Shown here: piece by piece, positions 11,597-22,455 of the stretch | Layout of the letters: every line of letters starts with the position of its first letter | How positions within the stretch are numbered: position 1 is the first letter of the stretch | Assembly (NCBI GenBank): GCA_003439945.1 | Contig: QVRM01002206.1 | Coordinates: 222,664-286,663, forward strand | DNA: 64,000 bases | Reading direction: 5' to 3' | DNA from: Dermanyssus gallinae | Taxonomy: Eukaryota; Arthropoda; Arachnida; Mesostigmata; Dermanyssidae | Translations under genes and position numbers: made by a program | Notes under the pieces: generated by a model | What the model was told of the DNA's origin: nothing | The model's input: the letters and a program-made list of their open reading frames with translations, nothing else | Database searches by the model: none

Positions 11597-14500
11597 TCAC
11601 CACTCCAGCGAAGTTTCAATTAACCGCGAACTCTTCGCTCTGGTGACCTCGTTCGCGTCAACTGGCGACTCCGTGCTCTCCTCTGGATAAATGTCATTGG
11701 CTATCCGCTCTGTACATGAGCCACGAAGGCTATCAGGCCGATCGCACCGGCACCCGCCTTGAACGGCCTCGCCCTCCATCTTAAGCTGCTCCATCTTCTT
11801 GTTGACCTTGCTAGTTTTACCGACGCCCAGACGCGGTATGCCCTTGTTAAGGCCCTCAAGCATAACACAAGCCTTGCACACCTCCTGGGACGAGATGTAG
11901 CCGCAACGGGAGCAGGTGCCCTTCGAAGGCAAACGGACATCCTCGCGGACCCCCATACACTCGCCCGAATAAATAATGTTCAGTATGGCCAGCGGATCCT
12001 GTAGTTCGAGATTCTTGAGGTAGGCCCGGGCGTGGCCTCGATATGCGTTCGGCGAGTAGATGCACTCAGTCGAGAAGTAGTCGAGCTTCTTAAAATGCGC
12101 GTACATGACGATCTCCTTCTCATAGGTGTACTTAAACGGCTTCGACCGAGGTATCGCGCCCTCCGAGCCGGTCGTAATCGAGGTGCACCTGACGATCAAC
12201 CACAAACAATGTCCAGCAATTTGTTTAGTCTCAACTACGAAAGTTAACTTACGTGTATCTAGCGCGAAAGACGTACACAGTAACCTCTTAATAGAGCCCT
12301 AAACTGCAACACGTGCAACTTGCGACGAAAAGTACTGTCTTACTGAGCTATATAAAATATATTGCAATCAAGTCAAATATATATGTATGTATATATATAT
12401 ATATAGATATATATATAGGGTGTGGCAATATGTAATACACTTCTTTTAGGTGGTGGTAGTACTTGTCCAAAAAATATTTTTCAAAATGGAAATAGGGGGG
12501 AGAAAGGTGAAATTACTATTTATTGCTATACCGATGCAGCTGGCCGGGGATCAGTTCACAAAAAATGACATTGCGAGAGCACGAGTTATCCTATGAAGGA
12601 AAGTCGGCGGCTGGTGTATGGTCTGTATCCGGCGGCCGCTAATACCCCTCCTCTCTTAAAACGGGACTTTATAGGAGTCCGATATCGGGTGACGGGGAAA
12701 ACGGCTTACTTAAAGTTAACCCCCGTAAAGGATCCCTGAATATTCTTGTGGTGGTTCTATAAATTTTGTGCATAATAGTAAAATTTCAAGTCATTGGATG
12801 TGAAAGTTCGAAAATTGGATAAACAAGTCCAAAGATTGCAAAGATCGGGTCGATTTTTGCAAACTGCTGTGACTCAATGTGACTATTGCCTTGTTTTCCC
12901 GGATATCAGGAACATTTACAACTGCTAACACCGGTGGTTGTTGGCCGTGCCACCACCTCGATAAAATCGAAGCTTTAAATCACCATAGACATTGTTGTAA
13001 AATCGTACGTCAATTATGCTGCCTTCGTTATGACTTACATAGTACATGTAGTCTTCGCGTGCATCTGCACATCCCAGACCCAAGGTTTCAACTGAAGCAG
13101 CACACTCTTTTTCATAGTTAGTAGCCCCAACATCAATAAAGGCACTAATGTCTCTACCGGCAATGGTTGGAATGGACAAGTCGAAACCTGATGCACCAGA
13201 ACTCACCGCGGTAGCAATCTCTGTCGATTCAAGGTTTTGGGGGCCAAAAGACCACAACGTTTGCCCTCATAGCCGGGAGGCTCACATAGAAATCGTTTTT
13301 CCTCAAACATTGTGCTAGCGGTACACGTTTATGCACCTAGATTAATAATCCGCCTAGTTGTCTACCACGGCTACCCGAAGGCAGATCTGCCAGATGGTGG
13401 AACCCTTGCATATTATTGGGTCATTTACGAGAAACCGATCCACCAGACGCTATAAAACTTTTCATAACCATTTAATTTTAACGAGCACCACTAGGCCAAC
13501 AAAGAAACTGGATACTCTTGGCCAACATTCACTCTTGTTACACTTTGCGTAGTCATCATCAACACCACATATAACACGGCACCATCACCCTGCGTCCGCA
13601 TTTTAAATACCGCCTTCATAAAAATGTTCCTGTAGACAAATCATGTATGTCGGTTGAGCAAGTTCGGCCACCCCAGGGAAAAGGGATGCACCACATATTG
13701 CCACACACTGTATCGAAAGAGAAAGAGATAGAGAGTTAGTGGAGGGGCGGAGAGAGAGAGGGAGAAGTTATTTACCTTTGAAGACGTGCGATATCTCCGC
13801 GAAGGATATTCATAATGACGGTTTCCGCAATATCGTCGGCGTTGTGACCCGTGACCATCTTGCTCACGTTCAACTGCATTGCGCCACGATCGAGAGCCTA
13901 AATAACATAATATAACCGATACAGGTCCAATCATTAATTACACTATACTACACCACGCAATCCAAATATATTATATATTAGACTAGTACAAAATGTACAC
14001 TATATTAATACTATAACTTAATATCACACGTCTAACAAGATCGGGCAAAATGGCGCAAAAAACATATTAAGGAAAAACTTTGCAGTTAGTTGCTGCTAAC
14101 GGTGTGCATTACCATGCTAATAGGCCACTATGATTCCTTACGGCATACGATAGGACTCAATACGAAAAGTATGTTAAACCGGTGAGGTCTTATTATTTTA
14201 GATTAATTAGATAATGTTGTCGTCGATATTGTTTTGATTATTACTACTACTACTACTACTACTACACCCTAATCATCGTTGAAACCGACCTGGCGGCGAA
14301 AGACGCCACAGAAGGTACAGTTGCTCCTATGTCCGACCGCTGCAACAATCTGGTCCATTGTCCACCCGTACAGATCTTTGTATGAAAGGATCTTTAGAGG
14401 TATTCCATACTGTTGCTCGTTCCGCTTCACTGTCTCGAGGGAATCGTCTCTGAAGGCAAATACAGAGAGGCGACAATGATTGATTGTCCTGCGAAACCGT

Positions 14501-16803
14501 AGAAAAGTGACAACGAGCTGGCTTCCCAAAGGAAAGGCCATACCAATTTACGAATACGATGTGCTTTGAAACGTCACACGTTATGGCGTCATGTGTCGCA
14601 CTCTTCCCGTGTTCTTACTACAACATCCTGAATGTAGATATACGGTGTGACTTAAGTCCATTTTCTGCAAGACTGTGTTGGGAACTGTACCGCGAGTACC
14701 TCACAGAATAGGAACTTCAAAGATGACCACGTCTTCAGTAATGAATGTTAATGCTAAACGTTTTGTTTAAGCCCACTTTGTTTTTATCTTTTTTTTTTTA
14801 GATTTCCCGTAAGGCAATTGCCCGTGTACGGATTTTTCATGTCATGGCTAAGTTTACTCCACTCCGGCATTTACCTTGTTTAAATTGGAAACCATGCAAA
14901 CCAATTTAAGAGTGGCCGGTCTGGGGTTCGAACCCAGTCCTCCCGAATGCAAGGCAAAGGCTTTGCCACTAAGCCACCTTGCTCGGTCTCAGTGAAGACA
15001 GCAATCAGTGGTGTTTTGAAGTCGAAATTCTAGTTAACCTTTTGTTTGATCGTTGTCCTGATTATCGTCGCCGTCGATCAGCGCACCAGTAGCTCTACAG
15101 TATATGCAGCAGCATGGCAGCAACTACTGTAGTTTCTTAAATCAAATTAACGCATACGTTTTAACACAACCTTCCTGGCGCACCCTAAAATTCAGCAGTT
15201 TGAGCACTTACTTAAGAATTAGATTTTTTGAAGATGCTTTTTAGAAGGATTTTTCGGGCCCTGCACAAGACAGTATTTGGACATTCTGCTATTCTTGCGC
15301 TACTGTGCATATTTTTACTTCAAGCGTTTAATTTATACATTTAAGTTTCAACACCGTAAACTTCCTGCAGAGATGCGAGCCCAACTTACAGTGTCCCCAC
15401 AGACATTACACAAGCCGATTTCGCATTGTAGCTGCCAAAATACCTTATCTCGTGTATCACCCAAAATCGGTTAACTATGTGCTGGAGCAGGCGTTTTTTT
15501 TGGATCTAACTTCAACAAATATAGTAGTCAGGCGACCGTAAATTGATATCGTCTAGTGTGGTACGTGTAATGTGTTCATCCTGACTGTCACGCCAAATAG
15601 ACCCCACTACAAACAGCGGCAGGAACCGTTTTACCACATCTAAAACGATCAGCCTACCACAAATGGGCTCAAGTTTTTTCACACAAATACCGTACAGGTA
15701 CCAGGAGGTAAATCGGTGCCAGTCGTAGAAGCGCCACGCAACTCCAAGCCAACTAAAAAAAAAAATCCTTTCGGGGTTGCCCCTCAGCCAAGATTTAACG
15801 TCCATGGGACTGCTTTTCGCATTGCTTCATAGACGGACCACCCCCATAAATACAAATGTGCAACGTTTGTATTTATGGGGGAGAGGGTTACGACTTTGTG
15901 CTTGCAAGCTTGCACAGGCCCCACACTGGTGCTTGCTGACAGCAGCTGCCAGCGACGCATGTGTCTATTATGCATTCCCGAAACCTCCTAGTAAAAAGGA
16001 AAAAAAGTAATTCAGTGGTACACAGGTAACGAGGTAGGTGAATTCGACTAGCGAGGAGGTAATTCGTCGGGAACATGTCATATTGCGACTTTGTGACAAC
16101 ATGACATGTTCCCGAACAGGTCAACACGACATATGATTGCTGGCCTGGTACCGACCTGTAGCCGGTGATACCTTCGTCGATTGACAAGAGGACGAGTCGC
16201 AGGCCGTACTGATGGCGGTCATTGAGCAGCTTCATAACGTGCGCCAACACCGTCGAGTCTTTCCCGCCCGACGCCGCAATGGCCACATACTCGCCCGGCT
16301 TAAACAGCTGCGAACGCAACAACAGCACAATCATCCGAAACATCATACGAACGTTGTAGGTAGAAATGCAAATAATCTATATACTCATGAATGACAAGCG
16401 CCTTGCAGACGGAATAAATTAGAGACGATTACTCTGTCTATCTATATAATCATAATACTAATAATAAGTAATAGTATTTAGTAGTGTTATTATTATACAG
16501 GTTTTATGACAATTTCCTTAGAAATTTGAATCCTTAGAGTTTTTCTTAGAAGGTAGCTGAGCGCATCTATCGAGTTATATCGCAGTTCGAGGAAAGGATG
16601 AGCAAAAGGAAAAAAAAAAAATATATATATATATATATATCGCTCGCGGCCTCATATTCATAATCGAAAAACGCGTAGTATCTTTGTCTGACTAACCTAC
16701 AAAGTATATAATGTATATATATATATATATATATACATAGAGAGCGAGAGAATATTTATTATTTAATTGTATGGTTACAGGGAAATGTGAATAACTACCT
16801 AAC

Positions 16804-16839
<36 letters not shown>

Positions 16840-16995
16840 TCGCGCATCTTGCGTAAAAGTTACCTTGAACGTAGTGATCGTCCAGTGGATCTCCTGTTCG
16901 AATGCTTCGAAGAAGCACTCCTTACAGAGTGCATCGCCGGTTTTTGGCCTTTTGAGGCACGCCTTACGGGTCGAACACTTTTCACAAAGTTTCAT
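11597..16995 (-). CDS. CTU1: Cytoplasmic tRNA 2-thiolation protein 1 (NCS6/CTU1), 5 exons
   Basis: Coding exons on the minus strand are 16995-16864, 16307-16156, 14449-14290, 13897-13776 and 12188-11597. All introns are GT-AG and phases agree, giving 385 residues. CTU1 with CTU2 adds the 2-thio group to wobble uridine of cytosolic Lys, Glu and Gln tRNAs, using sulfur from URM1. The N-terminus has CxxC pairs at 4/7 and 24/27. The PP-loop SGGKDST, which activates tRNA with ATP, is at 57-63. A CTFC pair at 139-142 and TGHNADD at 164-170 are the catalytic-core signatures. A CSRC/CKAC zinc site is at 281-296. The C-terminal 60 or so residues are acidic and poorly conserved. The protein is slightly longer than human CTU1 (348). 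All key residues are present, so the gene looks intact. The ATG has an A-rich context (AAAAATGAAA). Confidence 0.95.
12418..13710. mobile_element. TIR-bounded decayed element in CTU1 intron 4
   Basis: A perfect 14-bp inverted repeat, GTGTGGCAATATGT, lies at 12420-12433 and, as its complement, at 13693-13706. It is preceded outside by TATAGG on the left and TACAGT on the right, so both ends resemble TA followed by CAGGGTGTGG. The interval is about 1.29 kb. Its minus strand contains several broken protein-like segments described separately. I infer an old DNA element of Tc1/mariner type with unrelated or captured contents. No transposase motif was recognised. Confidence 0.55.
12925..13310 (-). 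pseudogene. Broken protein remnant with EGF-like end
   Basis: On the minus strand a short frame starting near 13309 reads [14 protein letters not shown], which looks like the end of an EGF-like module. After a frame change near 13250 a 110-residue frame continues with [28 protein letters not shown] and [12 protein letters not shown]. Further upstream (about 13500-13620) a Met-initiated, signal-peptide-like frame is cut by a stop. I do not recognise the parent protein. It lies inside the TIR-bounded interval in the CTU1 intron. Confidence 0.35.
14787..14992 (-). mobile_element. tRNA-derived SINE, family A
   Basis: On the minus strand the head contains an A box TGGCTTAGTGG and a B box GGTTCGAACCC with tRNA-like spacing. 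A unique body follows (CCGGCCACTCTTAAATTGG, then AAATGCCGGAGTGGA) and the element ends in a short A tail (seen as T9 on the plus strand near 14790). The internal RNA polymerase III promoter is the usual SINE hallmark. A second copy lies at 22030-22180. It sits in CTU1 intron 2, in the same orientation as the gene. Confidence 0.8.
15762..15882 (-). mobile_element. Truncated SINE family C with palindromic breakpoint
   Basis: The 3' half of family C is present (the CTCAGCCAAGATTTAACGTC block and the CTTCATAGACGGACC block). The tRNA-like head is missing. At 15841-15882 the piece CCCCCATAAATACAAA is followed, after a short spacer, by its own inverted copy. This forms a hairpin exactly where the head should begin. 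It lies in CTU1 intron 2. Confidence 0.75.
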
Positions 16996-17697
16996 TTTTT
17001 CCTATTGCTATTACCTACACGTGACTCCTCACAGACATGTCCACCTTACGGCGAGCCCGGTGAGCCAAACGAGTTCTATATCTATATCTATATCTATATA
17101 TATATTTACAAGGCGTATTCAACAAAACTCGGTTAATAAAGCGTCATGCGTGTTACACGGGCCCCGACAGAAACAGCTGCGAGTGTCAGTTGCCGCGCGT
17201 TTAAATGGGTACTCTTCCATCGGTGGACGAGAACACCACATTACAGCTTATTCGTCAAGTCTCTCCGACAGGACAAACGACATGATACTATCGTAGACAT
17301 ACGAATGCATACGTGACTGCAGTCGTGTGCTGATTGCCACCATGAATTGAAATCGATTTAGTTTAGAAGTCTTTTTTTTCGTGCACCGCTCATATAGAGT
17401 CATATCGTGCCTCAAACTGCAAAAAATCGAACACTGTCCGCATCTTCTGAGTTCGAAAAAGCCTCTCTCTCCACACACAACCCCACGAGCCGACCCATGC
17501 CTAGAGCTGGGAGTGAGACCGGCCATAGCAAAGCGGGAGACAAACATTGTCTGCTGCGAAGAACCTCGTCTGCTCGAGATCCATAATCCTCTACTTTTTA
17601 GACAGACAATGCACTTGGGTAAAACTTTGTGCCGGATTATAGTTGGTTTTCGATAATGCCTTTACATGCATAACACAGATATATATATATATATATA

Positions 17698-17752
<55 letters not shown>

Positions 17753-17937
17753 ATATATATATATATAGTATATCAAGCGATTGTCGTCTGCAAAATTTGA
17801 ATTTTGCCGCCACGAACGTCTGCAGTCGGGCAGCGCCGGCATATCTACACGTCGATGAGCTCGACCCGTTCTGTGTTGTGGCGCCGTTGTCTACATCCGG
17901 CGCGATTCGGAAACCGGATGCTGAACTGTTTCGGCCG
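16996..17937. promoter_or_regulatory. Divergent intergenic region between CTU1 and RpS3
   Basis: About 950 bp separates the CTU1 ATG (minus) from the RpS3 pyrimidine tract (plus), so both promoters should lie here. The region contains a TA array at about 17682-17767 and a short GC-richer part near 17800-17935 next to RpS3. No clear TATA box could be separated from the TA arrays. A shared bidirectional promoter is inference. Confidence 0.5.
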
Positions 17938-17949
17938 TTCTTTTCCCTT
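17938..17949 (+). promoter_or_regulatory. Likely 5' terminal oligopyrimidine (TOP) tract of RpS3
   Basis: The pyrimidine run TTCTTTTCCCTT ends 12 bases before the RpS3 ATG at 17962. Ribosomal protein mRNAs typically start at a C within such a tract, which places them under TOR/LARP1-type translational control. The resulting 5' UTR would be about 20-25 nt. The start site is inferred, not seen. Confidence 0.55.
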
Positions 17950-17961
17950 GAAGGCTCGAAG

Positions 17962-20534
17962 ATGTCGACGGCCGTCAGCAAGAAGCGCAAGGTAAATTGG
18001 CAAATTTCGTGACGATTTCGGCCCTGAGCCGGCGCTCAACTGCCGCCCAATGAAGAGCGGAGTGGCCATAGTGTGCGATGGCGTGCAATTTGTGTCGTCT
18101 TTTGTCGAAAATCGAGTGGATCTGTTCGGATATTGGAGGTTGTGATTGATCGCAACCGTGGTGATGGTGGTGTTGATGTCGTGTTCACGCCGTGCCAAGC
18201 CATCCTGCTGCGGCGGGATGGCTTTGCTGGAAGCATTTCTAATGTGTATGTCGAAGCCGTTGGTGTTGTTGTTGTTGCTACTGCTGCTGCCACGGTGATG
18301 ATGCTCGTTAATTCGGGTTGATTTAATCACCCACGAACTGTACCGGAGGTTGAGATTGAAGCCAGAGATCGTGTCGATCGTGATGTTCATGGGATGGAGA
18401 ATTGAGAAACGTCCGCCCAACATTGGAGAATGTCTATCTATATATGGCACTTGTCGTCTCTCTCTCTCTCGCTTTCGCGGCCAGTTTGTCGAGATCGCTC
18501 AATAATGGGCTTCGAATATACAGCATCTGCCGTCGTCGTGGCGGGTATAGGGGGAACGGTTTCGTACGAATGAGCGGTGGAGGGAGGGGACTCTGGTCAT
18601 TTTAATGTTCTGCTCTCTGCGACCTTTGTTGATGTATCGTTTGAAGCCTGCTTGTAATAGGCGAGGCAGACTTCTATGAAGTCTACTATTTACACTGGTC
18701 GTGTAAACGTGCGTGTTCCTGGACGCTTTGGATTATCTGGTCCCGAGTATTCCTCGCAAAAAAAAATTCCTCGCTTAACAAAGTATGGTCGTCATCTCGC
18801 CGGCGCACGACCAGTTGCCACATAGTTGAAGTTCGACCAGTTAATTAATATTATTATTATTATTCCGACAGTCCAATTTCTGATATTAACAATACTCTTA
18901 GTAAAACTCCTAAAATAGTAGCGACCGGAATAAATAACCGCTCTGTCAGAAATCTGTAGGGAGTGAGACGTATAAGCAAGCTGCTTGTTCATTACAGGCG
19001 TGACGTATAAAGTGTTCGTACACGCGAAATGTGAATGCGGGTTTTATTTTTGAGCTGTGTACGGGACCAATGACGTTCATGAAATCATGTAAAAAAAGGG
19101 GTTAACGTAAATTAGCTTAATGAAGGGAATATTTGGACAAACCGAAGGAGCCAAAGTCAATAGAAGTGTATTTAATTGGCAATGCTATAATTGTTCACAT
19201 TCGTTTGTGACTGTTAAGATGTACAAGATTACACACAAATATAGAAGTACAAGATTACACACAAATATAGAAGTACAAGATTACACACAAATATATAAAT
19301 AATAAATATAAAATGTGGTTATTGTTCTGTGTCTGTGCAGTTCGTCGCCGATGGCGTTTTCAACGCCGAGTTGAACGAGTTCCTCCGGCGAGAACTCGCC
19401 GAAAATGGCTATTCGGGCGTTGAGGTGCGCACGGGCACCATGAAGACCGACATCATCATCATGGCTACTCGCACCCAGGACGTGCTTGGCGAGCGGGGAC
19501 GAAAGATTCGGGAATTGACCGCTGTCGTTCAGAAGAGGTTCGGCTTTAAGGTGAGTCAGCGGCGTCCGGATGTTGAGGTACCGACTTCGTAGGGTAAACA
19601 GTCTCTTTCCAACAGTTAATTCGCGCACCCGTGTGCATGTGAACGCAAACGTGAACTTCTTGATTCATTGCCATTGCCGGCCAATCAACTGGCGGAATTC
19701 GGAATGTCAACGTTGATTCATTGTCGGTCAGTCAACTGGCGGACTTCGTAATGTCAACGTTTTGCACATAGACACAGCCTGTATTCTCTTTGGTATAAGG
19801 ATGGTCTCGCCTGTTTATAAGGATGAACTCGCCTGTATTCTCTTTGTTTATAAGGATGGTCTAGGACCGTTGCTTTGCTCGTTAGACAACAGTTGTTTTG
19901 AATTGAAAAAGTAGGCGGTTGTTTACAAGTGTTTAGCAGAAGAAGAAGAAGAAATATACATATATATGCTCTTGTTAAACGATCTTCGTGTTTGGATTTG
20001 ACATTTGACGTGTTGTGTTTCTCTCGTTCTCTCTATCGTTCTCTCTCTTTACAGGAGGGCTCAGTGAATCTGTTCGCCGAGAAGGTGTCCTCCCGAGGTC
20101 TGTGCGCGATCACACAGTGCGAGTCGCTCCGATACAAGCTCATCGGAGGTCTGGCCGTCCGCCGTGCCTGCTACTCGGTGCTGCGCTGCATCATGGAGGC
20201 CGAAGCCATGGGCTGTGAGGTCGTCGTCTCGGGCAAGCTGCGAGGCCAGCGCGCCAAGAGCATGAAATTCGTCGAAGGTCTCATGATCCACTCCGGCGAC
20301 CCGACCAACCACTACGTGGAGACGGCCGTCCGACACGTGCTGCTCAAACAGGGCGTGCTCGGTATCAAGGTGAAGATTATGCACCCGTACGACCCGCTGG
20401 GCAAGCGAGGCCCGGCGCTGCCGCTGCCCGACAAGGTGACGGTCACCGCGTCGAAGCACGAAGACGACAACGTCGAGATTCGCTCCGAAAAGCTCGACAA
20501 CCCGGCGAAGCCGCCTACCGTCGGCGTGGTCTAA
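17962..20534 (+). CDS. RpS3: 40S ribosomal protein S3 (uS3), 3 exons
   Basis: Coding exons are 17962-17991 (10 residues), 19341-19550 (70 residues) and 20055-20534 (159 residues plus stop). They are joined in phase 0 by GT-AG introns of 1349 and 504 bp. The 239-residue product is close to the animal norm of about 243. Exon 2 carries the KH domain, with [20 protein letters not shown] as its GxxG helix region. Exon 3 carries the C-terminal uS3 domain, including [20 protein letters not shown] and [14 protein letters not shown]. The protein sits at the mRNA entry channel of the small subunit and also has a known extra-ribosomal DNA-repair role in animals. The coding exons are strongly GC-rich at third positions compared with the AT-rich introns, as expected of a highly expressed gene. 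No lesion is seen. Confidence 0.98.
19221..19298. repeat. 26-bp tandem repeat, three units
   Basis: Three units beginning GTACAAGATTACACACAAAT at 19221, 19247 and 19273 lie in RpS3 intron 1, just upstream of the exon 2 acceptor. The last unit degrades into AT-rich sequence. Confidence 0.9.
19660..19870. repeat. Tandem duplications in RpS3 intron 2
   Basis: A unit of about 50 bp (TTGATTCATTG ... ATGTCAACG) occurs twice at 19660-19759 with a small deletion in the second copy. It is followed at about 19795-19865 by three copies of a shorter unit starting TATAAGGATGG or its variant. No snoRNA box C/D or H/ACA pair could be supported in either RpS3 intron. Confidence 0.7.
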
Positions 20535-20795
20535 AAAGACGTTGAAGAACTATCGTCGTATATCATCCAACCAACACTACCCCGCGCGCGTCGTCATGTT
20601 TGCGCGTTGACCACCTGCCTGGGTAAAATGTGGGGTGTCGATCTACCACCCCTGACCTAACAACACAAACAGCCTGTGAAGGAGGATGACGATGATGATC
20701 ATGATGACGACTCAACAGATCAACAGAGTCTGAACACTATCGTTCCGCGGTCATGTCGATTGCCGATTTCGCCTCCCGCAAGGGCGAAATGTAAA

Positions 20796-20801
20796 AATAA
20801 A
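20796..20801 (+). terminator. Poly(A) signal AATAAA for RpS3
   Basis: A canonical hexamer lies 262 bases after the RpS3 stop. A GT-rich stretch (GGTGTGTTCCGTG) follows at 20828-20840, as expected for a downstream element. Confidence 0.6.
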
Positions 20802-20841
20802 TGGTTTGGGGATACGGCGAGATGTACGGTGTGTTCCGTGT

Positions 20842-21374
20842 ACTATTACGTATTTCAATTATAGAACTTGGCGCCTCAACTTCTGTCGTGCGCTTAACTG
20901 AGTAGACAGTGCGTTCCTATTTTTAAAGATGAGGGCACTTTTAAATCGGGCCTCGAGTAACCTCATTGAGTCAGGTCTATCCGCCAAGTAACAGGGTTCA
21001 ATATGAAGTGAATCTTCCAGCATGAGTAGTCGCGGCTGATGTGTTTTTCGGAGCATTTGCCTCGGGGGCCTCCTCTCGAACATAATATTGCGTCCTTATA
21101 AAACACTACACGGCGAAGTTTCGAAACACAAGGTATACGAGGAAGACTTGAAAGTATGCGCCGAAAGCACGTGGCAGTTTAATATCACATTGGTGCAACA
21201 CGAACAGGAATATTAGTAGTGTGGCAGAGTATGCGGCGCTTATCAGGAGGCTTTATTTGTATCGAAGCTGGATGTTATATTGGATGTAAAACTTTTTTTA
21301 ATTATTAACAAGATTTTCAGCAGAGCCTTAAGTTATGCGGTCGTCCGTGTATACTTGAACCCCCAGGCCTCTGC
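20842..21374. other. Gap with no recognised gene
   Basis: No domain, RNA gene or array was seen in this spacer between RpS3 and the LINE fragment. Confidence 0.5.
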
Positions 21375-21765
21375 ACGGAGGACGGCAGGCGTCCAGACGG
21401 GATGACTCTTGTACCCTTCGGGCGAGGCAAAATGCTTGTTTGGGATGCAACCGACTCCTATGGTCGGTGGCGGCGCATCCGAAGCTGGTTATGCAGCCCA
21501 CCTTGCGGAGACCAGCAAGCTGAGAAACTACTTATCAATCGCGTATCCCCACGAATTCTGTCGTCTCGCGTTTGAAACCTTGGGTGCTCCTGGCGTTCGA
21601 CCCAGGCAGCTGATCTGCAAAGACGGCACTTTGTTAAATCTGTCACCCGGTGATAACAGGTCGTCGTTCTTTTTCAAACAACGTCTGAAATTTGACATGC
21701 AACGTTGGAACGCCGCCTCCGCTCGGGGCACACTTTTGAAGTGGTCTCGGCCTGGCCTCATCTAA
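21375..21765 (+). pseudogene. LINE C-terminal fragment with RPDG...VWDAT domain
   Basis: EDGRRPDGMTLVPFGRGKML with VWDAT reads in one frame near 21377-21455. After a frame change the second part runs in a frame ending at 21765, with LAETSKLRNYLS, RLAFETLGAPGV, FKQRLKFDMQRWNAASARGTL. This is the same family as 10580-10954 and 3504-3770, and a frameshift separates the same two blocks as in the 10.6-kb copy. The upstream reverse transcriptase is missing. Confidence 0.8.
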
Positions 21766-21825
21766 ACGGACACGTGATAGTCACAATACATGCCCGCTAG
21801 GCACATTGACTTAGCTAATCCTTCG

Positions 21826-21968
21826 AGATGTGGTGGCGTGGTCTAGGGGACTAGTGCGCTAGTCATGGTTGACCTCTACCGGGGTGTTGCCGGTTCGATC
21901 CCTGTTGATCGAATTTTCTTTTAGCGATGCACATTGAGAATATATATATACCGCTGAGAGATAAACCA

Positions 21969-21970
<2 letters not shown>
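21826..21970 (+). mobile_element. tRNA-derived SINE, family B (5' part)
   Basis: The head contains the A box TGGTCTAGGGG and the B box GGTTCGATCCC. It is followed by the body blocks TTGATCGAATTTTCTTT, ACATTGAGAAT and CCGCTGAGAG. The copy ends at a (TA)n array at about 21974. Fuller copies lie near 62.2-63.0 kb in the opposite orientation. Confidence 0.8.
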
Positions 21971-22029
<59 letters not shown>

Positions 22030-22185
22030 CGCATATCTCGAGCAAGATGGCCTAAGTTCGAGATCCAGACCGGCCACTCTTAAATTGGGTTTCATGATTT
22101 CCAATTTAGTGGTAAATGCCGGAGTGGACTTGAAAAAACCGTACACCGGCATTAGGTTTAGAAAAAAATAAAAAATAAATATTAT
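22030..22185 (+). mobile_element. tRNA-derived SINE, family A (head degraded)
   Basis: The body matches the copy at 14787-14992: GACCGGCCACTCTTAAATTGG-like block, a TTTCCAATTTAGTGGTAAAT block and AATGCCGGAGTGGA. The tail is A-rich (AAAAAATAAAAAATAAAT). The A box region is only partly recognisable (AGATGGCCTAAG). Its 5' side abuts the (TA)n array at 21974-22028. Confidence 0.75.
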
Positions 22186-22455
22186 ATATTTAATGCATTA
22201 AGATAAATTATTTAATGGCAATCATGTCACTTATTTTGACGATGCGCGTTCAGCCGCAATGTCAGCTGTTGTTAGGGTGCCAGAGACCCAAAAATCAGGG
22301 TAACTCCATTTGCACACGTAAGCGCCAGTAACGCCGCTGCCTTCAATAAGAGCTTTCAAACCAATTTGGTTTGTGCTTGAATGCGTTAGCTCCAGACAGC
22401 CTTCCGCTTACCTACGTAATCCCTTGAGCCCCACAACTCCATGAAGATATATATA

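Noticed and set aside
14917..14992. A functional tRNA gene
   Set aside because: A and B boxes are present, but the segment continues into a repeated body with an A tail and has a second copy, so it is a SINE head. No complete cloverleaf with acceptor stem was supported.
17845..18450. 201-codon minus-strand frame overlapping RpS3 exon 1
   Set aside because: It lies antisense to the RpS3 first exon and intron, is low-complexity (Asn, Thr, Arg rich) and shows no domain.
17992..20054. snoRNA genes in RpS3 introns, as known in vertebrates
   Set aside because: No convincing box C/D pair with terminal stem, or H/ACA hairpins, could be found; only tandem repeats are visible.
20061..20459. 132-codon minus-strand frame
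   Set aside because: Shadow of the GC-rich RpS3 exon 3.
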